The notes: a model not told the origin generated them from the sequence alone. Positions 43,501 through 52,230 are shown, counted from the stretch's first letter. The stretch is 64,000 nt of DNA from an uncultured Prevotellaceae bacterium (GCA_900318205.1 ONJS01000017.1:42819-106818), one strand, 5' to 3'. A program made the numbers and translations.

Positions 43501-45379
43501 AGTTTCGGATAATGGATTAGTCATTCCGAATGAACCAGGGGATGCTGTAATTACTGCATCTACAACCGATGGCACAAACTTAAGCGCATCATGCCAAGTA
43601 ACGGTAGTTAAGCGAGTAAAGGAAATAACACTCAATGAGAGCAGTTTGCATCTCACGCTTCCAGAAACGGCACAATTGACCGCTTTTGTTTCACCAAATG
43701 ATGCAACTAATGCCGTTTTGAATTGGACAAGTAGTAAACCTTCTGTAGCAACTGTAGATAATAACGGTTTCATCATCTCCAAATCTGTTGGGACCACTAC
43801 AATAAAAGCTACAACAACAGATGGCAGCAATCTTAGTGCAACTTGTCAAGTAAATGTTACCAAGCAGTATGTCAATTCTATTTTACTCAACGAGGACAGC
43901 CTTATTATGCATATAGGTGAAACATTCCAGCTAATAGCGGACGTTCAACCAGAGAATGCATCTAATCCCAACTTGAATTGGATCTCAAATAACTCTTCGG
44001 TTGCAAGTGTTGATAATACTGGATTGATTACTGCTAACTCAGGAGGAACAACTTTGATTTTGGTATCAGCAACAGATGGTACGAACATCACTTCTAGTTG
44101 TTTCATAGAGGTCGTGCCAGATTATTATATCGAGATTGATACTCTAACACACATTAGAGGCTCTTCAACTCAAATTGTTGATCTGCCTGTGTCGTTAATT
44201 AACAAGAATCCAATTTCAGGTATCCAATTTGACGTGACCTTACCTGATAATGTTCAGTTTAATACTATTGATGACATACCCGATATTTGGCTTGATGATG
44301 CTCGAGGAACGCGAAGTCACAGCATTTCGGCAAGTAAATTGAATGATGGCAAATATAGGATACTTGTTACATCTTCAACTTCTAAAAATTTGAAGGGTAA
44401 TGATGGTGAATTAGTTCACATGAATTTAGTATTACCTCAGGTTCATGATTCTGGAGATTGTTTAATAATCTTTTCAAATATCATTGCATCCGAAGCAAAT
44501 GAAACCAGACATAACTTGGATAACAAGTCTACATCTGTTCATTTCTATTACATTGTAGGTGATGCTGATGCCAATGCTATTGTTGATATTGCTGACCATG
44601 CTTCTACAGCCAGCAAAATCTTGGGTAAGTCACCATCACCCTTCTATTTTGAAGCGGCCAATGTGGATGCAAATGGCTCGCTTGATGTTGTGGATTTGGT
44701 GGGTATCACTAATATTGCACTCGGAATAAAACCGATTACAGTTAGGCAAGCGCCCTTGAAGGGTGTTGTTGAAAACCATCTCTTCTGCGAAAAGCTGAAT
44801 CTTAATGCTGGAGGAGATCGCGAACTTACCATAGGTATTGATTGTGGCTTTGATTTTGCAGGCTTCCAAATGGATTTGAAGTTGCCAAATGGCTTGAATC
44901 TTACGGGAGCGATGCTCGGTGAGAATACTGCGATTCTAGGAATTGCTTCTGAAACGATGCATGACGGCACAATCCGGTTTTTGGGAACTTCGTTCTCGGA
45001 TGCAGAAGTAGATGGCTGTTGTCGTGAACTTATAACCTTGAAAGTAAAAGCTGATAATAACTATATACCTGGCTCTGAAATCGAGTTTTTGAATATTCTC
45101 TTCGCAGAACGCTATTTGACTGCTCATTCTTTTGATAGTTCAAACGTCGAATTTATTGAGCCGAGTTCAATCTATGAATTGGTGGAAGATGCAAGAATCT
45201 ATATTGAGGATGGCAACATTATCGTTGACACTCCTTTTGAAGGATCCGTGAGACTAATATCCGTTGACGGTCGTATGGTTGAGTACCGTGCCCATATAGG
45301 ACATAACGTGTACAAGACCAATGCTAACGGTATTTATATCATCCATTTTAATGGTAAAACTATTAAAGTAAGATTATAA
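40538..45379 (+). CDS. giant BspA-type LRR surface protein with Big_2, cohesin-like and dockerin-like segments
   Basis: The 1613-residue exported protein has a signal peptide to about residue 24 (SAIPIFA). Residues about 25-850 contain BspA/LRR_5 repeats (SIGNSAFRNC-, TIGNYSFQGCTSITTVTIP-type units). About 860-1190 hold four Big_2 immunoglobulin-like repeats (each NATDKTIVWSSSDTTIATVSDNG...TDGTNLSASCQVTV). Cohesin-like beta domains follow at about 1195-1335 and 1410-1530, separated by a dockerin-like pair (GDADANAIVDIADHAS and VDANGSLDVVDLVG). The last 70 residues end in a T9SS-type sorting tail (VRLISVDGRMVEYR...GIYIIHFNGKTIKVRL). It is a likely adhesin. AT-rich and probably acquired. The next gene follows after 4 bases. 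Confidence 0.88.
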   Translation: MDKLKLTLLLFCFIAFSAIPIFADNDYDFLADGIYYNINGDNVSVTLGPLDNYYSGSYTGDISIPETVNYNGRTYTVNKIESEAFVHSSITSINLPKSITVVGNYAFEYCSKLRKITCLATTPPTSYNHSFYTYNATLYVPVESLSAYKNTLYWSYFYYFEPIHDFEQNGIYYNVLDQTNKTVEVTYRDTYYNSYSGIVTIPSSVNYDGNVYTVTSIGNSAFRNSKNLTDVCLPKSINYIGEYAFYGCTGLINFTCFATTPPTVQDNSFNSYSNNATLRVLKLYLGAYNSYNWSSFKSREPIYVYDFEQDGLCYNIISQADKTVEVTYRDTTYNSYNGAINIPSKVVYTGTENDTYTGTSFDVNHIGNHAFDNCISLSSVNIPNSILTIDNRAFYNCKYLTTISIPSSVTSIGSAAFQGCNSLSILNYNSVVCEDFSSWSSNPFYNLNISTINVGDVVQRIPAYFAYGMSNLSNLSIGNSVTSIGDYAFYNCTELNNFTLPNSLKTIGNYSFQGCTSITTVTIPNLVTSIGYSAFQGCSSLTTLNYNAVSCSGFSSSTYHPFYSLNISTINVGDAVQKIPSYFAYNFTKLTNLSIGNSLTSICDYSFYNCSSLSSLTLPFSLTSIGNSSFSNCTSLASITIPKNVSFIGSSAFKSCSSLYELNFNAINCDDFSSESPFRYSYIGTINVGNNVEKIPAYLASGLTTLRNLNIGNSVKTIGTYAFQGCNSLTEVIFGNSVETIDNLSFFQCTGLKKITLPNTVTTIGTSAFYGCSGLTEVILPASIKTLGFRAFYYCNGIQSVYSYAEDPPIMGSDDCFTVYNTATLYVPNLYLDTYKNTLYWSRFLKIYGLDENDNVLASDIALNFTEKALNVNQTLQLIATVTPEIASNKTVTWSSSDPIIANVNNDGLVTAFADGNATITATTTDGTNLSASCNLTVTSIPVASIKLNKTRLTLDIDESYQLVATITPTNATDKTIVWSSSDTTIATVSDNGLVIPNEPGDAVITASTTDGTNLSASCQVTVVKRVKEITLNESSLHLTLPETAQLTAFVSPNDATNAVLNWTSSKPSVATVDNNGFIISKSVGTTTIKATTTDGSNLSATCQVNVTKQYVNSILLNEDSLIMHIGETFQLIADVQPENASNPNLNWISNNSSVASVDNTGLITANSGGTTLILVSATDGTNITSSCFIEVVPDYYIEIDTLTHIRGSSTQIVDLPVSLINKNPISGIQFDVTLPDNVQFNTIDDIPDIWLDDARGTRSHSISASKLNDGKYRILVTSSTSKNLKGNDGELVHMNLVLPQVHDSGDCLIIFSNIIASEANETRHNLDNKSTSVHFYYIVGDADANAIVDIADHASTASKILGKSPSPFYFEAANVDANGSLDVVDLVGITNIALGIKPITVRQAPLKGVVENHLFCEKLNLNAGGDRELTIGIDCGFDFAGFQMDLKLPNGLNLTGAMLGENTAILGIASETMHDGTIRFLGTSFSDAEVDGCCRELITLKVKADNNYIPGSEIEFLNILFAERYLTAHSFDSSNVEFIEPSSIYELVEDARIYIEDGNIIVDTPFEGSVRLISVDGRMVEYRAHIGHNVYKTNANGIYIIHFNGKTIKVRL

Positions 45380-45383
45380 TCTA

Positions 45384-46037
45384 ATGAAACACTCAATATT
45401 ATCATTTACATTAATTGTTCTTGTAACGCTGTCATCTTTAGGTAGAGACAGGCTATATATTGAGAACTTTAACATTGATGCTGGAGAAACTCTACGAGTT
45501 CCAGTCATCTTGCTTAATGACACAGCATATACAGGCTTGCAGACTGACTTATATCTGCCTGCAGGACTAACACTGGAAATGGAAGATGACGAGTACATCA
45601 TTGATCTTACGTCACGCAAGGACAATTCTCACACAGTTGCATCCCGTCTAATGGAAGACGGCGCCATTAGAATTTATATTTCTTCAGTAAGTGCCAAAGA
45701 ATTCACTGGCAATAGTGGTGCAATTATGACATTAAGCATTACTGCTGCCGGTGAATTTATAGGCGAAGCAATGATCCAATTGAAGAATAGCATATGTGCT
45801 GAATCTATTGGCACTAGACATGTCCTAAAAGATGAGATATGTCATGTGAACCCAAATGAAGTTCCTGGCATTGTTGGCGATGTCAATGGAGATGGCGAAG
45901 TGAATATAGCCGACATAAACGCAGTCATTGATATGATTCTTTCTGGAACTCCTCGTGAAAAAGGCGATGTCAATGGAGATGGCGAAGTTAATATTGCTGA
46001 TATTAACTTGATCATTGATATGATTCTAAACCAATAG
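45384..46037 (+). CDS. small exported cohesin-like plus dockerin protein
   Basis: The 217-residue product has a signal peptide (SILSFTLIVLVTLSSLG). Residues about 22-155 form a cohesin-like beta domain similar to those in the preceding giant protein (RVPVILLNDTAYTGLQTDLYLPAGLTLE). Residues about 163-217 hold two type I dockerin repeats, both GDVNGDGEVNIADIN followed by (A/L)(V/I)IDMIL, nearly identical in DNA. It is translationally close to the giant gene (4-base gap). A cohesin-like and a dockerin module in one small protein suggests self-assembly or interaction with its large neighbour, which is inference. Confidence 0.8.
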   Translation: MKHSILSFTLIVLVTLSSLGRDRLYIENFNIDAGETLRVPVILLNDTAYTGLQTDLYLPAGLTLEMEDDEYIIDLTSRKDNSHTVASRLMEDGAIRIYISSVSAKEFTGNSGAIMTLSITAAGEFIGEAMIQLKNSICAESIGTRHVLKDEICHVNPNEVPGIVGDVNGDGEVNIADINAVIDMILSGTPREKGDVNGDGEVNIADINLIIDMILNQ

Positions 46038-46584
46038 GATGATTCCATTCCAAATGGAATGATTTTTTAATTTTGTCATGCCCTCGGAAACGCAATCGTT
46101 CTGGGGCTTTTTTTTCGGTATAGGAGGGAAAAGCCCGTGGTGGGCGAACCCTCCTTTTGCTGTCTTTCGGCACTCTGCTTGACGGGTGAGATGTGATACC
46201 GTGAAGCTGCAATGATGAAACAAAATGTTGATATTGTCCTGTCGCTACCAACTTTTATACCGCAAAGTTGCGGGGATAGTGATAGTGCAGGGTCATGCGG
46301 TGTTGCCTTGAAATAATTTACAACTCGGGAGACTCTTAACTTGATGGACTGTTTTATGGCATCAAAAGACATTTGTCGCTTTTTTTCTGGGGGGAGTTTG
46401 ATGTGATTTTCTTGCATGTGTCAAGAATTTTGACGAAATTTGCCTACAAGTTGTGCGTACGGTGATTTGATTTTATTGCATTTATTGCCAATAAATTTTT
46501 GGAAATCAGTGATATGTATGGCTTTTGGGTCGTTTATTATTCACCTTTTGCTCCTGCCAATGGGGTTATCAAAATTGCTTGATT
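46038..46584. other. intergenic region, no supported gene
   Basis: The 547-base region contains the terminator and then GC-richer sequence with a TTTTTTTT run near 46110-46117. Minus-strand frames in it are short and unrecognised. I see a GTCAA...TTGAC palindrome near 46419-46434 shortly before the next gene, but no good -33/-7 pair. Confidence 0.5.
46042..46070 (+). terminator. terminator after the dockerin gene
   Basis: ATTCCATT-CCA-AATGGAAT (46042-46060) followed by GATTTTTTAATTTT. Confidence 0.7.
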
Positions 46585-48759
46585 ATGAAAAAAAATGTAT
46601 TATTTCTCTTGATGCTGGTGGCGACATTAATCGCACAAGCGGCAACCGATTACAATTTCTACGTGGGTGGCGTGAAGGTCACGAGTGACAACTGCAGCAA
46701 CATCACGGGCAGCAACATCACTGGCGGCACCGCGGTTTTCACCCCCAGTAACAACACCTTGACATTGACCAATGTCACCATCACACGCACGGGCACCGAC
46801 AACCGCGCCATCCAGAGTGACCGCTCGGGCCTCATTATCAAGCTCGTGGGTACCAATAACCTGAGCGCCTCCTCGGCGTCGGTCATCCGCTTCAACCAGC
46901 CAGGCTCAATCGTTGTCGCTAGCGGCACCACGACCGTCACCGGTGGCAGCGAGGGCGGCGTGTATAGCAACAACGTAGCAGTTACCGTATCTGGCCCCGG
47001 CAAACTGATTGTGAAGTCCACCAGCGACAAGTATGGCTTTGAGGGCAAGGGCACCAGCAGCTCGAGCACATTGACTTTTACCAATGTCAATGTCGAGGCA
47101 TCGGGCAAGAAGGGCGCCCTGTATGACTGGGCTCGTGTGACCGTGAATGCGGGCAGCCACATCGTCCTCTTGGCAACGAGCAACAGCAGCTACCCCGTCG
47201 CTTCTAATATTGCCGCTATGACCCTTAATGGCAACGAGGCCGTCGCATCGCCATCGGATGCCTACTACAGCAATCCCTACAAGGGCATTATCAAAGACGG
47301 CAGCCTGATTTATGGTCAAAGCATTCACATTACCGACAATTATGCGGTACTGATTAATTCCAACACTTTCCCCGATGCCAACTTCCGTTCCTACATGCTC
47401 TTGAACTATCCCTTGGGCTACATGACCACAAGCGATGTCAACGGTTGCACCGGGGTCTACGTGAGCAGTCGCAACATCTCCAACCTCAAGGGTATCGAGC
47501 TACTTACCGGAGTGGAGGCGTTGAATTGCTCTGACAACAATCTTACCTCGCTCAACGTGTCGGCATGCACCAAGTTGCTGTCGCTGTATTGCAGAAACAA
47601 CGCCTTCACGTCACTCAATATCACCAACTTGCCGCAGCTGACCACCCTGGATGTAAAGAACAACGCATCGCTGACCAAACTCCTGTGTAACAACAATAGT
47701 CTGTCATCCCTCTACCTGAGTGGCTGCAACCAGCTACAGGAACTGGACTGCAGCTATAATTATTTGGGAAGACTCGATCTAACCGACTGCACGAAGTTAA
47801 AGAAATTTTCCAGCTATAATAACCACCTGTCAGAACTCGACCTGGATCATTGCCACCAAATTGAAGAGATTTACTGCACTGGCAGCCAGATGACCATCTT
47901 TTCAATTACAGGCAAAGAGAAACTTAAGACCCTGTATCTCAATGACAACTATTCCCTGAATTGGCTCTACTGCAACAGCAATGCGTTGACTCAGCTCAGC
48001 GTGGGGGGCTGCAGTGCGCTACAGGGCCTTGATTGCCGTTCCAACTCGCTGACATCGCTCTACCTGTCGGACTGTGTGCAGCTGCGAAGCGTGTACTGCA
48101 ATAACAACGCTCTCACCGCGTTCATTCCGCCACAGGGCCTACAGGTCCTGGAGTGTGGAAACAACAATTTCACCTCCATCACGCTGACCGGTCTGTCGAG
48201 GTTGACGTCATTGAACGTGTCGAATAACGCCCAGTTGACGGCACTCATTTGTCAACAAAATGCACTGACCGTAATTAACCTCACGGGCTGCACAAAGCTA
48301 CAAAAACTCAACTGCTACTCCAACCACTTGGCATCGCTTGACATCTCGTCATGCCCACAGTTGCAGCAACTGTACTGTTACGACAACTATTTCTCCGAGG
48401 ATGGAATGACAGCACTCGTCAACAATCTTCCCGACCGTAGCACAACTACTGCAGGAAACCTGCGCGTGCTGTACTCGACTGGAGAGAATAACGTGTTTAA
48501 CAACACCCACACCATTGATGCCCGCGCCAAGAATTGGTTGCCTTACAGACACGATGGCGCGAACTGGACTGAGATTACAGCATCCCTCATTGGCGATGTG
48601 AATAGCGATGGCTATGTCAACATCACCGACGTGACCTATCTGATCAGCCTGCTGTTCGGTAACACAGGTGTTCCAGCGGTAGCCGATGTCAATACCGATG
48701 GCATTGTCAACATCAGTGACGTGACCGCACTGATCAGCATCTTGCTGAATGGTCATTGA
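46585..48759 (+). CDS. leucine-rich repeat surface protein with C-terminal dockerin
   Basis: The 724-residue exported protein starts at the ATG at 46585 (MKKNVLFLLMLVATLIAQAA signal peptide). The longer open frame upstream lacks support. Residues about 20-250 form a beta-rich N-terminal domain (YNFYVGGVKVTSDN...TLTLTNVTI). Residues about 280-640 hold about 18 LRRs of the LNCSDNNLTSLNVSACTKL type. The end has two type I dockerin repeats (IGDVNSDGYVNITDVTYLISLL and ADVNTDGIVNISDVTALISILL). Unlike the giant gene nearby, it has host-like GC content. There is no obvious T9SS tail beyond the dockerin. Confidence 0.87.
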   Translation: MKKNVLFLLMLVATLIAQAATDYNFYVGGVKVTSDNCSNITGSNITGGTAVFTPSNNTLTLTNVTITRTGTDNRAIQSDRSGLIIKLVGTNNLSASSASVIRFNQPGSIVVASGTTTVTGGSEGGVYSNNVAVTVSGPGKLIVKSTSDKYGFEGKGTSSSSTLTFTNVNVEASGKKGALYDWARVTVNAGSHIVLLATSNSSYPVASNIAAMTLNGNEAVASPSDAYYSNPYKGIIKDGSLIYGQSIHITDNYAVLINSNTFPDANFRSYMLLNYPLGYMTTSDVNGCTGVYVSSRNISNLKGIELLTGVEALNCSDNNLTSLNVSACTKLLSLYCRNNAFTSLNITNLPQLTTLDVKNNASLTKLLCNNNSLSSLYLSGCNQLQELDCSYNYLGRLDLTDCTKLKKFSSYNNHLSELDLDHCHQIEEIYCTGSQMTIFSITGKEKLKTLYLNDNYSLNWLYCNSNALTQLSVGGCSALQGLDCRSNSLTSLYLSDCVQLRSVYCNNNALTAFIPPQGLQVLECGNNNFTSITLTGLSRLTSLNVSNNAQLTALICQQNALTVINLTGCTKLQKLNCYSNHLASLDISSCPQLQQLYCYDNYFSEDGMTALVNNLPDRSTTTAGNLRVLYSTGENNVFNNTHTIDARAKNWLPYRHDGANWTEITASLIGDVNSDGYVNITDVTYLISLLFGNTGVPAVADVNTDGIVNISDVTALISILLNGH

Positions 48760-48814
48760 TCTGCCGTACGCGTTGCGTTTCCACAATCCTCTCACAACGC
48801 TGTATCAATATTAA

Positions 48815-48865
48815 ATGAGCTGCACCCCAAGCACAAAACTTTTGGGGGCGCAGCTCATCTTTTTG
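48815..48865 (+). terminator. terminator after the LRR-dockerin gene
   Basis: ATGAGCTGCACCCCAA (48815-48830) pairs with TTGGGGGCGCAGCTCAT with a small mismatch and is followed by CTTTTTG. Confidence 0.75.
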
Positions 48866-48940
48866 AGGGTGGGGGAGAATTAAAACTTGGTGGTGGCATC
48901 ATGTTTTTTTTAATGCTCGTTGAGGTTTTTGATGAATTTC

Positions 48941-48972
48941 ATTGCAAAATTGAATTAAACCATGTAATTTTG
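48941..48972 (+). promoter_or_regulatory. promoter for the gene at 49010
   Basis: ATTG (48941-48944), a 20-base spacer and TAATTTTG (48965-48972). Confidence 0.65.
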
Positions 48973-49009
48973 CAAAAGCAAGTGTACAATAACATTTAAC
49001 GATAGAATT

Positions 49010-49756
49010 ATGAAAGTAAACGCGAAACAAATATTGGATAAATGCGTATCAGGCTTGAAGAAATTAAAGGTGCGTGATGTCGTTTATATTGTTGTCATAT
49101 TGGCGATGCTGGGCGCCCTGGCATCTGCAGCGCGTTCATGCAAAAAGAATGAGAGCCGATATAAAAACAACATAGAAGCATTGACTGACAGTATCAAGTA
49201 CTTAAAGAGCAAATCGGGTGAAACAGTCGTAAAAAAAACTGTTTTTGAGATTGAGGACATTGATGAATTGCGTCAATTGAATAAGCAATTATATGATGAA
49301 GTCCAGGACCTTAAAAACCTGGTGAAGCTCAAAAACATAACCAATGCAACACAATTCAGTGGCGAAATTGTCAATGTAAAGCATGATACTACCTTTATCG
49401 TTCAGCATGATACCATTAAAAATGGGTTCAATCATAATTTTGCATTCAATGATGAATGGCGTGACCTTGAAGGAAACGTGAATTATGCCGATGAGCAGCT
49501 CTCGATGGCGATTACCAAAGATGTTACAAGATTTGATTATACGGTTGTCACCGACAAGGATAATAAAGTATATATCAAATCTAAGAACCCATACGTCAAG
49601 TTTGATGAGTTTACAGGATTCACGGTTCCTGACAAAGTGCAGAAGAAATCAAAACATTTCGGCGTAGGTCCTGAAATCGGTGTGGGTGTATCCACTGACG
49701 GAAAGGTGGTACCATACGCAGGAATCGGCGTACACTGGTCATTATGGAAATTCTAA
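49010..49756 (+). CDS. membrane-anchored coiled-coil protein, unknown function
   Basis: The 248-residue protein has one transmembrane segment (VVYIVVILAMLGALASAA, about 24-42) and a coiled-coil stretch (about 50-105, NNIEALTDSIKYLKSKSGE... LRQLNKQLYDEVQDLKNLVKLKN). A beta-rich C-terminal domain ends in GPEIGVGVSTDGKVVPYAGIGVHWSLWKF, reminiscent of outer-membrane-type strands. The arrangement resembles hypothetical proteins of Bacteroides phages and conjugative elements. No phage genes adjoin it. It is monocistronic, with a clear promoter and terminator. Confidence 0.6.
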   Translation: MKVNAKQILDKCVSGLKKLKVRDVVYIVVILAMLGALASAARSCKKNESRYKNNIEALTDSIKYLKSKSGETVVKKTVFEIEDIDELRQLNKQLYDEVQDLKNLVKLKNITNATQFSGEIVNVKHDTTFIVQHDTIKNGFNHNFAFNDEWRDLEGNVNYADEQLSMAITKDVTRFDYTVVTDKDNKVYIKSKNPYVKFDEFTGFTVPDKVQKKSKHFGVGPEIGVGVSTDGKVVPYAGIGVHWSLWKF

Positions 49757-50136
49757 TCAGTTGTATCGGTTAAAACGAAGGCGAGAGTCAATTAAGTTTG
49801 ACTCTCGCCTTTGTATATAGGTCGTAGACGAACTTCAACATCTGCCAAAAGCCTGTCAATTACAAAGTTCCTCTTCGAGGCACTTGCAATGTTCAGCTTA
49901 TGGACCAAGCTGCGAACCTCTCCGAGGTTCTTGCATGGTCTTTCTCATTGAAATCGGTTCTTCGAACCGTTAACATCTTCGATGTGTCCCCGGACACCCA
50001 GATGATTCGGATTATAGGGCTGATGAAAATTTGGACCTGGTGGTACCGTAATCGTGGAAAAAAGATAACTTTGCACGATCGGAAACTGCAACAGCATGCT
50101 TCCGTTATTTGAAATGGCAGATTTGAATCATCGATT
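49757..50136. other. intergenic region before the archaemetzincin gene
   Basis: The 380-base region contains the terminator at 49778-49811 and the -7 box TAACTTTG at 50066-50073. Short open frames on both strands (49893-50198) look like chance and carry no recognisable product. Confidence 0.5.
49778..49816 (+). terminator. intrinsic terminator
   Basis: AAGGCGAGAGTCAA (49778-49791) and TTGACTCTCGCCTT (49798-49811) form a perfect 14-bp stem with a 6-base loop. Confidence 0.85.
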
Positions 50137-50796
50137 ATGAAGTATTCTACAATCATCATCGCTCTTGCCTTGAGCCTGTTACTGATTGCTTGTGGCAATG
50201 GGGACCAGACCAGGAAAACGGCACGTAAGTCAAGCGCTACACAGCCAGCATCTCATGTCGAGCCACAACAGTTGCCTGGCATACACATCTATCGTTATGG
50301 AGACTTCCCTGTGGCTAAAGCGAAACAGTTAAAAGCGGAGCTAGAGAAGGCCTATCCATCGGTATCCTTAGCCGACGAGGCTATTGAGTTGCCCAAGGCG
50401 TGCTATTATAAGCCCCGTGACAGATATCGGGGCACTGGTCTGCTTGATGACCTGATGAAGTTGCGCAATGGTTGTTTTGTGCTCGGCATGACCAACAAAA
50501 TCATCTATGATGAAAATGAGATTTCGCCCACCTTCGGCATTTTTGGCATCAGCTATCAGGGCGACAGCGTCTCGGTGATCTCATCATTGAGGCCAAAGAC
50601 CCTCAAGCCGCTCAGTGATGACGAAATGCAGGAACTGATGCTGCATGAGTTGGGGCATGCCTTCGGCTTGCCTCATTGCAAGGATGAGCGTTGCATCATG
50701 GTGGATGCCGAGCACGGAAACAAATTTGCCCATACGCAATCCTTCTGTACTTCTTGCAGGAATTATCTCAACAATAAGGGTTGGACACTGCGATGA
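50137..50796 (+). CDS. archaemetzincin-like (M54) metalloprotease lipoprotein
   Basis: The 219-residue product has a lipoprotein signal ending in LSLLLIACGNG (Cys19), so it is envelope-anchored. The zinc motif HELGHAFGLPHC lies at 170-181 and is followed by ERCIM (Cys186, Met188) and FCTSC (Cys204, Cys207), the combined catalytic and structural zinc signature of archaemetzincins. The N-terminal half resembles the family's IYRYGDFP...LKAELEKAYP start. The stop codon overlaps the next start (ATGA), so expression is coupled to a PP2C phosphatase. Substrate unknown. Confidence 0.87.
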   Translation: MKYSTIIIALALSLLLIACGNGDQTRKTARKSSATQPASHVEPQQLPGIHIYRYGDFPVAKAKQLKAELEKAYPSVSLADEAIELPKACYYKPRDRYRGTGLLDDLMKLRNGCFVLGMTNKIIYDENEISPTFGIFGISYQGDSVSVISSLRPKTLKPLSDDEMQELMLHELGHAFGLPHCKDERCIMVDAEHGNKFAHTQSFCTSCRNYLNNKGWTLR

Positions 50797-51446
50797 AACA
50801 CGTTCAATTCTCAGAAAAGGGACCCCGTGTCAACAACGAGGACTGTTGCAGCACAGTGGAGATTCCCGGCAAGCGGACCCTGTTTGTTGTCTGTGATGGC
50901 ATGGGCGGCCATGCCCATGGTGAGATCGCCAGTAGGGTAGTGTGCGACACCTTCGCCGCCTACTGGCAGTCGCATGTTAACGAAGCCGATACTGCTGAGA
51001 AAGTGGGTGAGGCCGCCAACATAGCGAGCCAACAGATTGATGAGCAATCCGGCACCAGTGAAATGGGGACGACGATGGTGATGGTATCCATCGAGGACGA
51101 TCGTGCCCTGGTGGCTCATGCCGGAGATAGCCGCTGTTATGTCATTGACATCAAGGGGAATGTGAAGTACCGGACAATAGACCATGTAGAGCGTGGATTG
51201 ATCACTAATGCGTTCTTTACAGGAAACGCCCAATCCATCCAGCCGGAAGTCAAAACCGTTATCCTTGAGCCTCTTGACCGCATCTTGCTGTGCACCGATG
51301 GCCTGTATAATACCATCGATGACGAGACCTTGCTCCACACCCTGCAATGCGCCAAGGATGTAGAACAAGTGGCCGAGAAATATATGACCCTTTGCCAGGA
51401 CAAAGCATCCGACAATTATTCCGCCATCATTATCGAGATAGAGTGA
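50793..51446 (+). CDS. PP2C-family serine/threonine phosphatase
   Basis: The 217-residue cytoplasmic phosphatase starts at the ATG at 50793, overlapping the archaemetzincin stop. Motifs in order are RVNNEDCC, VVCDGMGGHAHGE with the metal Asp, GTTMVMVSIEDDRALVAHAGDSRCYV, ILLCTDGLYN and ASDNYSAIIIEI. It is a short single-domain form without a membrane segment. It would dephosphorylate Ser/Thr residues. No Hanks kinase is in the window. The tight coupling with a metalloprotease lipoprotein is unusual. Confidence 0.88.
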   Translation: MKHVQFSEKGPRVNNEDCCSTVEIPGKRTLFVVCDGMGGHAHGEIASRVVCDTFAAYWQSHVNEADTAEKVGEAANIASQQIDEQSGTSEMGTTMVMVSIEDDRALVAHAGDSRCYVIDIKGNVKYRTIDHVERGLITNAFFTGNAQSIQPEVKTVILEPLDRILLCTDGLYNTIDDETLLHTLQCAKDVEQVAEKYMTLCQDKASDNYSAIIIEIE

Positions 51447-51453
51447 TCAATTG

Positions 51454-52230
51454 CTACTTACCAGATAAGAATCCGATAAGGTCGTTAATTTCTTCTTCAG
51501 TGAAATTACCTGCAACTTGAACATTTCCATTTTCCACTTGACACATTACCATAGGATAAGAATACACCTTCCCTTTTATCACAGTTGCTATGTAGCGATT
51601 GATGTTTTGTGCTGTTAATCGGGAAAACTGTTGTTTTCCATTATCGTCAAATCTGAATAACACGCAGTACTGACCTTCAGGCGCGGTCTCTTTCTTCGCA
51701 CTGGTTATCGATTCTCCAGTCATATAAGGCTTGCCGTCAAGAGCTTTGAGCGCAATAAGCTCATAGCACTCAGGCCCTTGAGAATCACGGTAGGGCTTAA
51801 TAGACCACGCAAGTTTCATGTCTTGAGGCAGAAATTTAGCTCCATACTGAGCTATAATGCTGTTTACTCTTGCTGTATCTTCAACAAGAGTATGACCGAT
51901 TACAGGTGTTGGGTTGTTATATTCCGGTCTGCTCCAGTCCTCCGTATGACTTCTTGTATTTAGTAACTGCTCAAGCGTAAATTCATCAGGCTTGAGGTTT
52001 TGCTTTTTAACCTCATTATTCAGGTTTATAAATGCTTCGGCAATTTCATACCAAGAGTATGTTTCATAAAAACCAATTTGAGACACAGCATCTTTTTGTA
52101 CTTTGCTGCCTTTAGAGTTTACGGCACTGTTGCATGAAGGTGACAGAGCACAGACTGCTGCAGCAATAAGAATCATTATTCCGCAATGCGGTTTGGATGA
52201 CATAGTTCTTAATGATTTCATTATATTCAT
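51454..52230 (-). CDS. lipoprotein with SecD P1-head-like domain
   Basis: The 258-residue product has a lipoprotein-type signal (IMILIAAAVCALSPSC). The C-terminal 150 residues resemble the periplasmic P1 head of SecD: YELIALKALDGKPYMTGESITSAKKE, then GQYCVLFRFDDNGKQQFSRLTAQNINRYIATVIKGKVYSYPMVMCQVENGNVQVAGNFTEEEINDLIGFL. In SecDF this domain binds the emerging preprotein. There is no transmembrane part here, so it may be a stand-alone periplasmic chaperone-like protein. It is convergent with the PP2C gene, 7 bases apart. Confidence 0.7.
   Translation of the reverse strand: MNIMKSLRTMSSKPHCGIMILIAAAVCALSPSCNSAVNSKGSKVQKDAVSQIGFYETYSWYEIAEAFINLNNEVKKQNLKPDEFTLEQLLNTRSHTEDWSRPEYNNPTPVIGHTLVEDTARVNSIIAQYGAKFLPQDMKLAWSIKPYRDSQGPECYELIALKALDGKPYMTGESITSAKKETAPEGQYCVLFRFDDNGKQQFSRLTAQNINRYIATVIKGKVYSYPMVMCQVENGNVQVAGNFTEEEINDLIGFLSGK

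Noticed and set aside
46076-46417. 113-codon minus-strand ORF between dockerin and LRR genes
   Set aside because: Unrecognised composition overlapping terminator-like sequence, with several overlapping open frames. Looks like chance.
49900-50112. 70-codon ORF before the archaemetzincin gene
   Set aside because: It contains the promoter of the next gene and overlaps another open frame on the opposite strand. No family match.
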